Of a stretch of DNA of 48,488 nt, positions 39,083 through 48,080 are shown one piece after another. Made by a program: the position numbers and the translations under genes. The stretch comes from VGWB01 sp964480945 (GTDB taxonomy: Bacteria; Bacteroidota; Ignavibacteria; UBA10030). The DNA is taken from the NCBI GenBank assembly GCA_964480945.1, contig CAYZRX010000024.1, positions 1 through 48,488 of the forward strand, in the 5' to 3' direction. The notes below the pieces were generated by a model. The model had not been told where the DNA came from, did not search any database, and saw nothing but the letters and a program-made list of their open reading frames with translations. Position 1 is the first letter of the stretch; each line of letters begins with the position of its first letter.

Positions 39083-39880
39083 TCATTTCAGTTTGTAGAG
39101 GAACCCGATGAGATGCTTGTTGAACTCCACCGAATTCTCAAGATTGCTGAGGTGCGCTGCGTGCGGAATGATCCGCAACTCGGACCCGGCGATCTTGTCC
39201 TGCATCGCCCGTGCCGCATCCGGCGCAGTCAGTTTGTCATGTTCGCCCACGACGACGAGGGTAGGGACCTTGATCGACGAGAGAGCCTTTGTCGTGTCCG
39301 TCCGACTGGCGAGGGCCAGTGCGGTTCCGCAAATACCGAGCGGAGGGTTCGCTTCGATCATCTCCTTTATCGAAGCGACCAGCAGCGGATTCGTCTCAAA
39401 CGTTTCCGAGGCAAATACGAGCTTGACAAACTCCTGAGCGAAGGCTGCTACGCCCGTCGTCTTCACTGACCGGACCGTCGCTGAACGTTTGACTTTCCCA
39501 TCGTCCGAATCGGCCTCGCTTCGCGTGTCGCAGAGGATGAGAGCGCTCACTCTCTCCGGGTGACGTTCAATCGCCCGGAGGGCGATGTAGCCTCCCATCG
39601 ACAGTCCGCAGAGGATCGCCCGCTTGATCACGAGATGGTCCATCAGGGCAATCAGGTCATCGACGAAGAACTCGATCGAGTACTGACCGTCGCCGACATC
39701 GCTCTCGCCATGCCCGCGCACGTCGTACGTGATGGCTCGGAAGTGGTTGGGGAGGGCTTTCATCTGCGGCTCCCACATAGAGTGGTTGAAAGGAAAGCCG
39801 TGGATGAAGACGATGGGTGAACCTTGCGGCAATCCTCGTTCCGTGTAGTTCAACGTTACGTTGTTCACTCTTATTTTCAT
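39083..39880 (-). CDS. Alpha/beta hydrolase
   Basis: 265 residues. The oxyanion strand is FIHGFPFNHSMWEPQ, the nucleophile elbow GLSMGGY carries the catalytic Ser, Asp is in VVVGEHDKLT, and His is in IPHAAHLSNLENS. YDVRGHGESD is a standard feature. The layout resembles 3-oxoadipate enol-lactonase/BioH-type esterases, but the substrate is not determined. There is no signal peptide. GAGGAT precedes the ATG. It lies between a glycosyltransferase and a DNA repair gene in a same-strand run. Confidence 0.88.
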   Translation of the reverse strand: MKIRVNNVTLNYTERGLPQGSPIVFIHGFPFNHSMWEPQMKALPNHFRAITYDVRGHGESDVGDGQYSIEFFVDDLIALMDHLVIKRAILCGLSMGGYIALRAIERHPERVSALILCDTRSEADSDDGKVKRSATVRSVKTTGVAAFAQEFVKLVFASETFETNPLLVASIKEMIEANPPLGICGTALALASRTDTTKALSSIKVPTLVVVGEHDKLTAPDAARAMQDKIAGSELRIIPHAAHLSNLENSVEFNKHLIGFLYKLK

Positions 39881-39904
39881 GGTGATCCTCGGTTGCGTGG
39901 TGCG

Positions 39905-41053
39905 TCAGCGTCGCCGTTCGAAAGACGTATAGATGTCTGCCACGATGTCCCGCGCGGCGCGCGGCCTTGCCAGCTCGCGCGTTGCCCGCCGAGCGCGTCG
40001 CAAAATGGATGGTTCCTCAATCGCCCGATGAAGTTTGTAGCCGAGATTCGCCAGATCCAGGGCAAGCATTCCGGCGCCGTGCTCGACGATGATCTCAGCA
40101 TTGCGCGTCTCCTGCCCGGGAATCGGATCGACGATGATCATCGGCAGTCGCTTCGCCATCGACTCGGCAGAGGTGAGCCCGCCCGACTTCGAGATGAGGA
40201 GGTCAGAAGCGTCCATCAGTTCGTGGATGTTCTGCACGAAGCCGAACACCTTCGCATAGATATTGGCAGGAAATCTCCTCTTTTCCAAATTCGTCTTCGC
40301 TTCCTCGTTCTTGCCGCATACCACCACCAGATTGAACCGCTTCTCTCGATGGAGCGCCAGCGTGTCTGCCGCAACTGCGACCAGCCGCTCCACTCGCCCG
40401 ACGCCAAACCCGCCGGAGAGGACCAGAAGAGTGAACCGCTTCTCGCGGAGATGCAGAAGTTGCTGTGCAGCCCGTTGCGGGAGATTGCGCGTGAACCCGC
40501 GCGCTACCGGGATGCCTTTGACGGAGATCTTCTCTTGAGGTACGCCTTTGGAGCGCAGTTGCCAGGCTGATTCGTCGTGGTGGACATAATACCGGCTGAC
40601 GATCGGATCAATCCAGAGCTGATGGGCATCGAAGTCGGTCGTGACGGCAAAGACCGGTGCGCGGATCCCGGCTTGCCGGATCCTCTCCGAGATCGAGATG
40701 TAGGGCAGGAAGTGCGTGCAGATGAGGGCGTCGGGCCGTAACGAGCGAAGGGCTTTAAGATAGCCGGCATAGTTGAAGTGGTCGAAAATTCTCAACAGAC
40801 CTTTCTTGCTGTACGCCTTTTTCTCCGCCTGGCCATAGAAGTAGCCCCAGAGTTCCGGCGTGCGATTGACCATCGCAAGGTACGATCCTGAGTAGATCCG
40901 CTTGAAGGCCGCCGACGTGAAATCCAGAACATCGTGGTGCTCCGATTCGATCGGCAGGCCGCTGCTCTGGACCGCCTGATGGAGTGCTTCTGCGGCGCGA
41001 ATATGGCCCGCGCCTCCAGAGGCTGAGAGAATGAGAAAGAAACGATTCTTCAT
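39905..41053 (-). CDS. MurG/MGDG-synthase-type glycosyltransferase (GT28)
   Basis: 382 residues from ATG 41053, which gives the conserved start MKNRFFLILSASGGAGHIRAAEAL. An upstream in-frame extension has no family match. The MGDG-synthase N-domain (DVLDFTSAAFKRIYSGSYLAMV, VTTDFDAHQLWIDP, YYVHHDES) is followed by the nucleotide-sugar binding C-domain (LLVLSGGFGVGRVE, VVCGKNEEAKTNL, FGFVQNIHELMDASDLLISKSGGLTSAESMA, PIPGQETRNAEIIVEHGAG). Such enzymes add hexoses to diacylglycerol or similar lipids at the membrane surface. Acceptor unknown. Upstream is gltA, 133 bases away. Confidence 0.85.
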   Translation of the reverse strand: MKNRFFLILSASGGAGHIRAAEALHQAVQSSGLPIESEHHDVLDFTSAAFKRIYSGSYLAMVNRTPELWGYFYGQAEKKAYSKKGLLRIFDHFNYAGYLKALRSLRPDALICTHFLPYISISERIRQAGIRAPVFAVTTDFDAHQLWIDPIVSRYYVHHDESAWQLRSKGVPQEKISVKGIPVARGFTRNLPQRAAQQLLHLREKRFTLLVLSGGFGVGRVERLVAVAADTLALHREKRFNLVVVCGKNEEAKTNLEKRRFPANIYAKVFGFVQNIHELMDASDLLISKSGGLTSAESMAKRLPMIIVDPIPGQETRNAEIIVEHGAGMLALDLANLGYKLHRAIEEPSILRRARRATRELARPRAARDIVADIYTSFERRR

Positions 41054-41186
41054 CCCGAGAAGAATGCTGTTCTTTGAAGGAGCCGTGACATCGTACTGTC
41101 GCTCGACCTGCCGTCCCAATCGCTGAAACTTCCGTGAAAACAATCGTCCGTCATGAGTATCGCGAGCGAGGCCTTGCGGACGAGCG

Positions 41187-42473
41187 TTATCGCCTTGCGA
41201 TCGGCACCCACGTTCGTCGGCGCTCGCCGAGATAGATCTGCCGCGGTCGGACAATCTTCTGTTCCGGATCGGTGATTTGCTCTTGCCAGTGGGCGAGCCA
41301 GCCGGCAGTGCGCGGAATTGCGAAGAGCACGGGGAAAAAGTCGAGGGGAAATCCCATAGCTTCGTAAATGAGTCCGGAGTAGAAGTCTACGTTGGGATAG
41401 AGTTTCCTCTTGAGGAAGTAGTCGTCCTCGGAGGCAACGCGCTCAAGTTCGAGCGCAATGTCGAGCTTCGCGTTCTTCCCCCTCACCTCAAAAACCTCGT
41501 CTGCAAGCCCCTTGATGACCTTCGCGCGGGGGTCATAGTTCTTGTAGATTCGATGGCCGAAGCCCATCAGTCTTCTCTTTCCTTCCTTCACATCCTTGAT
41601 GAGTTGCGGGACCTTCTCGACCGAGCCTATTTCCTCGAGCATATGGAGAACGGCTTCGTTGGCGCCGCCGTGCAGAGGACCCCAGAGGGCAGCCGCTGCG
41701 CCGGCGACCGCCGAATACGGATCGACGTGAGAGCTGGCGATGCTCCTCATTGCGTTGGTGCTGCAGTTCTGCTCGTGATCAGCATGGAGGATGAAGAGCA
41801 AGGTCAGGGCTCGCTCCAGTGTCGGGTGAAGGGCGTGGCGCGATTCCCCGGTCTTGAACATCATGTTGAGGAAATTGCCGCAGTAGGAGAGGTCGTTCTG
41901 AGGATAAACGTACGGCAGCCCTTTGGAGTGCCGGTACGCAAATGCAGCAATGGTGGTGACCTTTCCAATCAGGCGGTAGATCTGCTTGAGACGCACCTCG
42001 GGCCGCATCACATCCTTCGCCTCGGGATAGAAGGTAGAGTGAGCCGCTATGGTGCTGATAAACATCCCCATCGGATGTGCATCGTATCGGAATCCTTCTA
42101 AGAATTTCTTTATGTTCTCGTGTACATAGGTATGCAGCCTGATATTCTGCCGCCAGCCCTCGAACTGCGCCTGGTTCGGGAGATCCCCGTGGAGAAGAAG
42201 ATACGCGACCTCCAGGTACGAACTCGTTGGGTCGGCGAGCTGGTCGATGGGATAGCCGCGGTATTCGAGAACGCCCTTCTCACCATCGATGAAGGTGATC
42301 CTGCTCTTCACGGTCGCCGTGTTCATCAGGGCAGGGTCGTAGCTCGTCAAGCCAAACTCGTCGTCTTTGACCTCGACCTGTCGCAGATCTGTGGCTTTGA
42401 TCGCACCGTGCTCGAGGGGTATTTCGTATTTCTTGCCGGTCCTGTTGTCGGTGATCGTAAGCGTTTCGGGCAT
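41187..42473 (-). CDS. gltA: Citrate synthase (type II-like)
   Basis: 428 residues from ATG 42473, the same length as E. coli GltA. It makes citrate from acetyl-CoA and oxaloacetate. Signatures are the conserved N-terminal TVKSRITFIDGEKGVLEYRGYPI, LHADHEQNCST (catalytic His), LWGPLHGGANEAVL, MGFGHRIYKNYDPRA (substrate His) and LYPNVDFYSGLIY (catalytic Asp). An upstream in-frame ATG (42521) would add 16 residues with no family match. It is transcribed divergently from nifJ across a 456-base region. Confidence 0.95.
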   Translation of the reverse strand: MPETLTITDNRTGKKYEIPLEHGAIKATDLRQVEVKDDEFGLTSYDPALMNTATVKSRITFIDGEKGVLEYRGYPIDQLADPTSSYLEVAYLLLHGDLPNQAQFEGWRQNIRLHTYVHENIKKFLEGFRYDAHPMGMFISTIAAHSTFYPEAKDVMRPEVRLKQIYRLIGKVTTIAAFAYRHSKGLPYVYPQNDLSYCGNFLNMMFKTGESRHALHPTLERALTLLFILHADHEQNCSTNAMRSIASSHVDPYSAVAGAAAALWGPLHGGANEAVLHMLEEIGSVEKVPQLIKDVKEGKRRLMGFGHRIYKNYDPRAKVIKGLADEVFEVRGKNAKLDIALELERVASEDDYFLKRKLYPNVDFYSGLIYEAMGFPLDFFPVLFAIPRTAGWLAHWQEQITDPEQKIVRPRQIYLGERRRTWVPIARR

Positions 42474-42929
42474 CGTCAGATTCTCAAAAGTGTTGCACGC
42501 TCGCAAAAGTTGGGAATTCAAGAAAACGAAAAATTCTCAAATCTTCCACACGTAGGGCACTTTTGCAGTGCCTTCACCTGAATCTTGCCACGTCAGGCAC
42601 GAGCGAGCTCACGCGTGCCACGATGAAGCAACGGATGCAGTCCAAGTGGATCACCCAGTCGTTGTTCAATGTAGAGGAGCGCGAGAGAAGAAGGTCAATC
42701 GTCCTCGCCGTAGTCAACTGCATGTCGGGTTTCCCACTACTGCTTTCTCATTTACTCAATCTGCCAAAAAAGTTCCACGATTCTCAGGAATGAGAATCAG
42801 AATATCAATATTTCCCTTCTTTTCTGGAATTTGGTGCAATTGTCGACACATCGTTGGTGGAATACTTCTTGAATAAAAAGGGTGCGCTACCAGGTTCAAA
42901 TTTATTCTTGAGGAAAGGCAAGGCAGACA
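42474..42929. other. Divergent gltA-nifJ intergenic region
   Basis: 456 bases with no recognised gene; the 231-base plus-strand frame at 42563-42793 lacks motifs. It contains four copies of the heptamer ATTCTCA: at 42480-42486, 42533-42539, and as both arms of the palindrome at 42779-42798. A small hairpin GGCACT/AGTGCC lies at 42556-42572. The first copy lies 6 bases upstream of the gltA ATG. No confident promoter was seen on either strand. Confidence 0.45.
42779..42798. promoter_or_regulatory. Palindromic candidate operator
   Basis: GATTCTCA (42779-42786), GGAA, TGAGAATC (42791-42798): a perfect 8-bp inverted repeat with a 4-base centre, 131 bases upstream of nifJ. The half-site recurs near gltA. 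The regulator is unknown; the shape would suit a dimeric HTH factor. Confidence 0.45.
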
Positions 42930-45900
42930 ATGTCAGATAAAGAGCTTGAATCCAAGAAGAAGGGAGCGAATGCGGTCCGGCGGCAAACGGTCACGATCGA
43001 TGGGAACGAAGCGGCAGCTTACGTCGCACACAAGACAAATGAGGTCATAGCGATCTATCCGATCACGCCTTCCTCGAATATGGGAGAGTGGGCGGATGAA
43101 TGGTCAGCGCAAGGGAAGAGTAACATTTGGGGGACGGTGCCCCTCGTTGTGGAGATGCAGAGCGAGGGGGGAGCATCCGGCGCCGTGCACGGGGCGTTGA
43201 CGACCGGAGCGCTGACGACGACGTTTACGGCATCGCAGGGCCTCCTGCTGATGATTCCCAACATGTTCAAGATTGCCGGGGAGCTCACGCCGACCGTTTT
43301 TCACATCGCGGCGCGAACTGTGGCGACGCACGCACTTTCCATCTTCGGCGATCACAGCGATGTGATGGCTGTTCGCTCGACCGGCTGGGGGATGATCGCT
43401 TCGAACTCGATCCAGGAGGTCATGGACTTCGCACTGATCGCTCAAGCGGCGACCCTCGAGGCGCGAGTCCCGTTCGTGCACTTCTTTGACGGATTCCGCT
43501 CATCCCATGAAGTCATGAAGATCGAGCAGCTGGCAGATGAGGACATACGCCAGATGATGGATGACGACATCATCCGGCAACATCGCGCACGGGCCCTCTC
43601 CCCCGAACATCCGGTCTTGCGTGGATCGGCTCAAAACCCTGATGTCTTCTTCCAGGAGCGCGAGACGGTCAATCCGTACTACACTGCTTGCCCGGGAATC
43701 GTTGAAAAGGCCATGGACAAGTTCGCACGGGTCGTCGGGCGTCAGTATAAGCTCTTCCAGTACCTCGGGGCGCCTGATGCCGACCGGGTCATCGTGATGA
43801 TGGGATCAGGAACCGAGGCTGCTCACGAGACCGTGGAGTACCTCGTCGCTCACGGTGAGAAGGTCGGATTGCTGAAGGTCCGCTTGTTCAGGCCGTTTTC
43901 GATCGAACATTTTGTGAATGCTCTCCCGAAGACGGTCAAGAGCATCGCTGTCCTTGATCGGACGAAGGAGCCCGGCGCTGCGGGCGAGCCGCTCTATATG
44001 GACGTGATAACTGCGTTCACTGAATCGATGATGAGTGGGTCTTTGCCATTGAGTGCCATGCCGCGCGTCGTCGGCGGACGGTACGGGCTCTCCTCAAAAG
44101 AGTTTACTCCGGCCATGGTGAAAGGCGTTCTCGATGAGCTCAAGAAAGACAAGCCAAAGAATCACTTCACGGTCGGCATCCATGACGATGTGACGCACAC
44201 GAGCATCGAGTACGATCCCGAGTTCTCGACCGAGGCGGATGACGTGGTGCGTGCTCTCTTCTTCGGACTCGGAGCCGACGGAACCGTGGGCGCCAACAAG
44301 AACTCCATCAAGATCATCGGCGAAGACACGGACTTCTACGCGCAGGGATATTTCGTCTACGATTCGAAGAAGTCTGGTTCTATAACTGTTTCTCACCTGC
44401 GATTCGGGCCTCGTCCGATTCATTCCACCTATCTCGTCAACAAGGCGAGCTTCGTTGCCTGCCATCAGTGGGTCTTCCTGGAGAAATTCGATGTCCTGAA
44501 GGCGGCGGTTCCGGGCGGAACGTTTCTGCTGAACAGCATTTACGGCCCCGATGAAGTATGGGACAAGCTCCCCCTGCATATCCAGAAAAGTATCATTGAG
44601 AAAAAACTGAAGTTCTACGTCATTGACGGTTATAAGGTGGCTCAACAAACGGGCATGGGTGCTCGCGTGAACACCATCATGCAGACGTGCTTCTTCGCTA
44701 TCTCGGGTGTTCTGCCGCGTGACCAAGCCATTACGGCCATCAAGAACTCGATCAAGAAAACGTACGGCAGAAAAGGGGAGGAGGTCGTCCGGAAGAATTT
44801 CGCTGCGGTTGATCAAACGCTGGCGAACTTGTTCGAGGTGAAGGTGCCGGCGAAGGCAACGAGCACCCTGCTGATGCCGCCGGCGGTAGCGCCTGAAGCG
44901 CCCGACTTCGTCCAGAAGGTCACGGCGAAGATCATCGCTGGGGAGGGAGATGATCTCCCCGTCAGCGTGATGCCGAAGGACGGGACGTTTCCGACCGGCA
45001 CGACGCAGTGGGAGAAGCGCAACATCGCCCTTGAGATCCCCGTCTGGGAGGAGTCAATCTGCATCCAGTGCAACAAGTGCGCAATAGTCTGTCCACATGC
45101 TGCAATCCGTGTGAAGGTGTTCGATCCCTCCCATTTGGCCAACGCTCCGGCCACGTTCAAGTCGATGGACTACAAGGGGACAGAATACAAGGGGATGAAA
45201 TATACGGTCCAGGTGGCTCCTGAGGACTGCACCGGCTGCGAGCTGTGCGTCGAATACTGCCCTGCCAAGAGCAAGACGCAGGTGAAGGTCAAGGCAATCA
45301 ATATGAAGCCTCAGCCGCCGATCCGGGAGCAGGAGCGAGCCAATTACGCCTTCTTCCTGAAAATCCCGGAGGTCGATCGTCGAACGGTCAAGGTGGACAC
45401 AGTCAAAGGTTCGCAGTACCTGCAGCCGCTCTTCGAGTACTCCGGTGCCTGCGCCGGTTGCGGCGAGACGCCGTACGTCAAACTCGCGAGCCAGTTGTTC
45501 GGTGATCGCATGGTGGTTGCGAACGCCACGGGATGCTCGTCGATTTACGGGGGCAACCTGCCGACGACGCCGTGGACCGCGAATGCCGAGGGCCGGGGCC
45601 CTGCCTGGTCGAACTCACTCTTCGAGGACAATGCGGAGTTTGGGTTGGGAATGCGATTAACGATCGACAAGCTGACCGAGTCTGCAAAAGAGCTGGTTCA
45701 GAAACTTGATGATCAAATAGGTCCCGAGCTGGCCGCGGCGATCGTGGCTGCTGGCCAATCCGATGAGGCTGGGATCTACGAGCAGCGCGAGCGTGTCAAG
45801 CTTCTGAAAAAGAAACTTGAGAGCATGAAATCGCCCGAGGCGAAGAATCTGCTGAGCATTGCAGACAACCTCGTGAAGCGGAGCGTCTGGATTATGGGAG

Positions 45901-46574
45901 GAGATGGGTGGGCGTACGATATCGGCTACGGCGGGCTTGACCATGTTCTAGCATCAGGAAGGAACGTTAACATTCTGGTGTTGGATACGGAGGTTTACTC
46001 GAACACCGGAGGACAGATGTCGAAAGCCACGTTCCGCTCGGCGATCGCCAAGTTCGCGGCGGCGGGCAAGCCGACGCAGAAAAAAGACCTTGCCTTGATG
46101 GCGGTGGCGTACGGGGACGTGTATGTCGCGAAGGTCGCTATGGGCGCGAATGATGCTCAGACGGTCCATGCGTTTCTCGAGGCCGAGGCCTATGACGGCC
46201 CGTCGCTCATCGTTGCCTATAGTCACTGCATTGCGCATGGGATGGACATGGCACGCGGCATGACGAATCAAAAGCTCGCGGTCGAGACCGGATACTTCCC
46301 GCTGTTTCGATATAATCCGGTGCTGCTGCGAGAGGGAAAGAACCCCTTCAAGCTCGATTCGAAACCTCCGAAACTGCCGCTGCGTGACTTCACCTCGCTC
46401 GAGACGAGATTCAACATGTTGGAGAAGACGTATCCGGAGCGAGCGAAGCTGCTGACGGCACTCGCGAACGAAGATATCAGGAGCCGGTGGGCACTCTACG
46501 AACAATACGCGGGCGCTGGTGACGGCCAGAAGGAGAAAACGGAAAAGGCCGCACCGACCTCCGGCAGTGACTGA
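42930..46574 (+). CDS. nifJ: Pyruvate:ferredoxin (flavodoxin) oxidoreductase
   Basis: 1214 residues, the single-chain form. It oxidises pyruvate to acetyl-CoA and CO2 while reducing ferredoxin, or runs in the carboxylating direction. The N-terminal pyrimidine-binding domain has AIYPITPSSNMGEWADEW and ASQGLLLMIPNMFKIAGELTP. Two 4Fe-4S clusters are coordinated by CIQCNKCAIVC (from Cys711) and CTGCELCVEYC (from Cys767); a C-terminal-domain cluster is suggested by SGACAGCGETPY. The TPP site is GDGWAYDIGYGG near 991. TEVYSNTGGQMSKAT is also typical. It is followed by a DHOD-like gene 92 bases downstream. Confidence 0.95.
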   Translation: MSDKELESKKKGANAVRRQTVTIDGNEAAAYVAHKTNEVIAIYPITPSSNMGEWADEWSAQGKSNIWGTVPLVVEMQSEGGASGAVHGALTTGALTTTFTASQGLLLMIPNMFKIAGELTPTVFHIAARTVATHALSIFGDHSDVMAVRSTGWGMIASNSIQEVMDFALIAQAATLEARVPFVHFFDGFRSSHEVMKIEQLADEDIRQMMDDDIIRQHRARALSPEHPVLRGSAQNPDVFFQERETVNPYYTACPGIVEKAMDKFARVVGRQYKLFQYLGAPDADRVIVMMGSGTEAAHETVEYLVAHGEKVGLLKVRLFRPFSIEHFVNALPKTVKSIAVLDRTKEPGAAGEPLYMDVITAFTESMMSGSLPLSAMPRVVGGRYGLSSKEFTPAMVKGVLDELKKDKPKNHFTVGIHDDVTHTSIEYDPEFSTEADDVVRALFFGLGADGTVGANKNSIKIIGEDTDFYAQGYFVYDSKKSGSITVSHLRFGPRPIHSTYLVNKASFVACHQWVFLEKFDVLKAAVPGGTFLLNSIYGPDEVWDKLPLHIQKSIIEKKLKFYVIDGYKVAQQTGMGARVNTIMQTCFFAISGVLPRDQAITAIKNSIKKTYGRKGEEVVRKNFAAVDQTLANLFEVKVPAKATSTLLMPPAVAPEAPDFVQKVTAKIIAGEGDDLPVSVMPKDGTFPTGTTQWEKRNIALEIPVWEESICIQCNKCAIVCPHAAIRVKVFDPSHLANAPATFKSMDYKGTEYKGMKYTVQVAPEDCTGCELCVEYCPAKSKTQVKVKAINMKPQPPIREQERANYAFFLKIPEVDRRTVKVDTVKGSQYLQPLFEYSGACAGCGETPYVKLASQLFGDRMVVANATGCSSIYGGNLPTTPWTANAEGRGPAWSNSLFEDNAEFGLGMRLTIDKLTESAKELVQKLDDQIGPELAAAIVAAGQSDEAGIYEQRERVKLLKKKLESMKSPEAKNLLSIADNLVKRSVWIMGGDGWAYDIGYGGLDHVLASGRNVNILVLDTEVYSNTGGQMSKATFRSAIAKFAAAGKPTQKKDLALMAVAYGDVYVAKVAMGANDAQTVHAFLEAEAYDGPSLIVAYSHCIAHGMDMARGMTNQKLAVETGYFPLFRYNPVLLREGKNPFKLDSKPPKLPLRDFTSLETRFNMLEKTYPERAKLLTALANEDIRSRWALYEQYAGAGDGQKEKTEKAAPTSGSD

Positions 46575-46666
46575 GCTGACGCGACGAATTCACGATCATC
46601 CTGACGCCGGCGCCTCGACGGTGGCCCGGCGCTCCCTTTCTGAAATTGCATGAAGGACACTGCACT

Positions 46667-47656
46667 ATGGATCTCAAAACAACGTACCTCGGGCTGCAGC
46701 TGAAGAATCCCATTGTTCCATCCGCAAGCCCCCTCTCTCGGACACTCGAGAGTATGAAAAGGCTCGAGGATGCTGGTGCAGCCGCGGTTGTCATGTATTC
46801 CCTCTTCGAGGAGCAAATCGAACACGAATCAGCGGAGCTCGAACACTATCTCGCCTACGGGACGCACAGCTACGCCGAGGCGCTCGACTATTTCCCGACG
46901 CCGCAGGAATACAACCTGGGGCCTGATCAATACGTGGAACTTCTCCATCAGGCAAAGAAATCTCTGGAGATTCCTGTTATTGGCAGCATCAACGGGATTT
47001 CGGCCGGGGGATGGATCGAATATGCAAAGAAAATGGAGCAGGCAGGCGCTGATGCCATTGAGCTGAACATCTATTATATTCCGACAGACCCTGCGCTGAC
47101 GAGCCAGGAGATCGAAGATCGCTACGTTGATGTCTTGAAGGCCGTGAAAGCGGCGGTGCGGGTGCCGGTGGCTGTAAAACTCAGCCCGTTTTTCAGCTCC
47201 TTGGCGAATTTGGCTGTGCGGCTCGATCGCGCCGGGGCCAACGGTCTCGTCTTGTTCAATCGTTTCTATCAACCCGATTTTGACCTGGAGGAGCTCGACG
47301 TGGAGCCGAACGTCGTGCTGAGCACATCCGATGCTCTCCGACTCCCCCTCCGATGGATCGCCATTCTTCACGGCACGGTAAAGACGAGTCTTGCAGGAAC
47401 CAGCGGCATCCATACGGCGGAGGATGTACTGAAGATGGTGATGGCCGGGGCGGACGTGACGATGATGTGCTCCGCGCTCCTCAAGCATGGACCGAGCCGC
47501 ATTACCGCAGTGCTCGAAGATCTCAACAAGTGGATGGTGGAACACGAATATCTTTCTATCGAGCAAATGAAGGGGAGCATGAGTCAAGCTTCCGTTGCGG
47601 ATCCGTCAGCCTTCGAGCGTGCGCAATACATGAAAGCGCTCAATCGGTTTAAATGA
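46667..47656 (+). CDS. Dihydroorotate dehydrogenase-like flavoprotein
   Basis: 329 residues from ATG 46667, starting MDLKTTYLGLQLKNPIVPSA, the family's opening. The TIM-barrel FMN-binding landmarks are IPVIGSINGISAGGWIEYAKKMEQAGADAIELNIY, VPVAVKLSPFFSSL (Lys contacts FMN/orotate), GANGLVLFNRFYQPD and TSGIHTAEDVLKMVMAGADVTMMCSALL. This subgroup (DHOD-like, next to nifJ in several anaerobes) is probably not the pyrimidine enzyme. Its substrate is unknown; the position suggests involvement with reduced ferredoxin or pyruvate metabolism. Confidence 0.85.
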   Translation: MDLKTTYLGLQLKNPIVPSASPLSRTLESMKRLEDAGAAAVVMYSLFEEQIEHESAELEHYLAYGTHSYAEALDYFPTPQEYNLGPDQYVELLHQAKKSLEIPVIGSINGISAGGWIEYAKKMEQAGADAIELNIYYIPTDPALTSQEIEDRYVDVLKAVKAAVRVPVAVKLSPFFSSLANLAVRLDRAGANGLVLFNRFYQPDFDLEELDVEPNVVLSTSDALRLPLRWIAILHGTVKTSLAGTSGIHTAEDVLKMVMAGADVTMMCSALLKHGPSRITAVLEDLNKWMVEHEYLSIEQMKGSMSQASVADPSAFERAQYMKALNRFK

Positions 47657-47687
47657 AACTCGAGAACAAGCACAGCGCAGACGGGAT

Positions 47688-48080
47688 ATGGGGAAAACTG
47701 CCAAGGGGCGTCCAGCAGGGAAGCGGTCAGCGAACCCAACGATCCGGAAAGTCCGACAGACGCTGAAGGGAATTGCGGAGTCCAAGCCGAACTCTTTCCT
47801 TGAGGAAGCCGAAACCTATGTCTGTGCCGTGTGCGATCTTCCGTTGAAGCTCTGCCTTGCGGATCCTGCAAGGTGTTGCTCGACCAAATTGCTGGAAGGA
47901 ACCGAGCTCCAGCTCCTTCGTCGTTCGCAGAAGGAGGGAGAAGCTCGCTGCATCTCGTGCGGTTCCGTGATACCAAAGCGAGTGTTGCGTAGGAATCCAC
48001 TAGCAGAACTCTGTCCTGCCTGTCAACCTACTTCACTGATGCCGAAACATCCAAAGCGTTCGAAAGGAGTCAAATCATGA
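47688..48080 (+). CDS. DksA/TraR-type zinc-finger protein, atypical
   Basis: 130 residues. The C-terminal part has ARCISCGSVIPKRVLRRNPLAELCPACQ, the four-cysteine DksA/TraR zinc finger. The N-terminal part is unlike DksA: a basic tail (GKTAKGRPAGKRSANPTIRKVRQ) and a second Cys-rich stretch YVCAVCDLPLKLCLADPARCC, perhaps another metal site. The long coiled coil that reaches the RNA polymerase secondary channel is missing, so it may not act like DksA. It ends in a Lys/Arg-rich tail. Its stop overlaps the malic enzyme start as ATGA. Confidence 0.65.
   Translation: MGKTAKGRPAGKRSANPTIRKVRQTLKGIAESKPNSFLEEAETYVCAVCDLPLKLCLADPARCCSTKLLEGTELQLLRRSQKEGEARCISCGSVIPKRVLRRNPLAELCPACQPTSLMPKHPKRSKGVKS

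Noticed and set aside
42563..42793. 76-residue plus-strand frame upstream of nifJ
   Set aside because: No motif, no ribosome site, and it lies in a region with regulatory repeats; probably non-coding.
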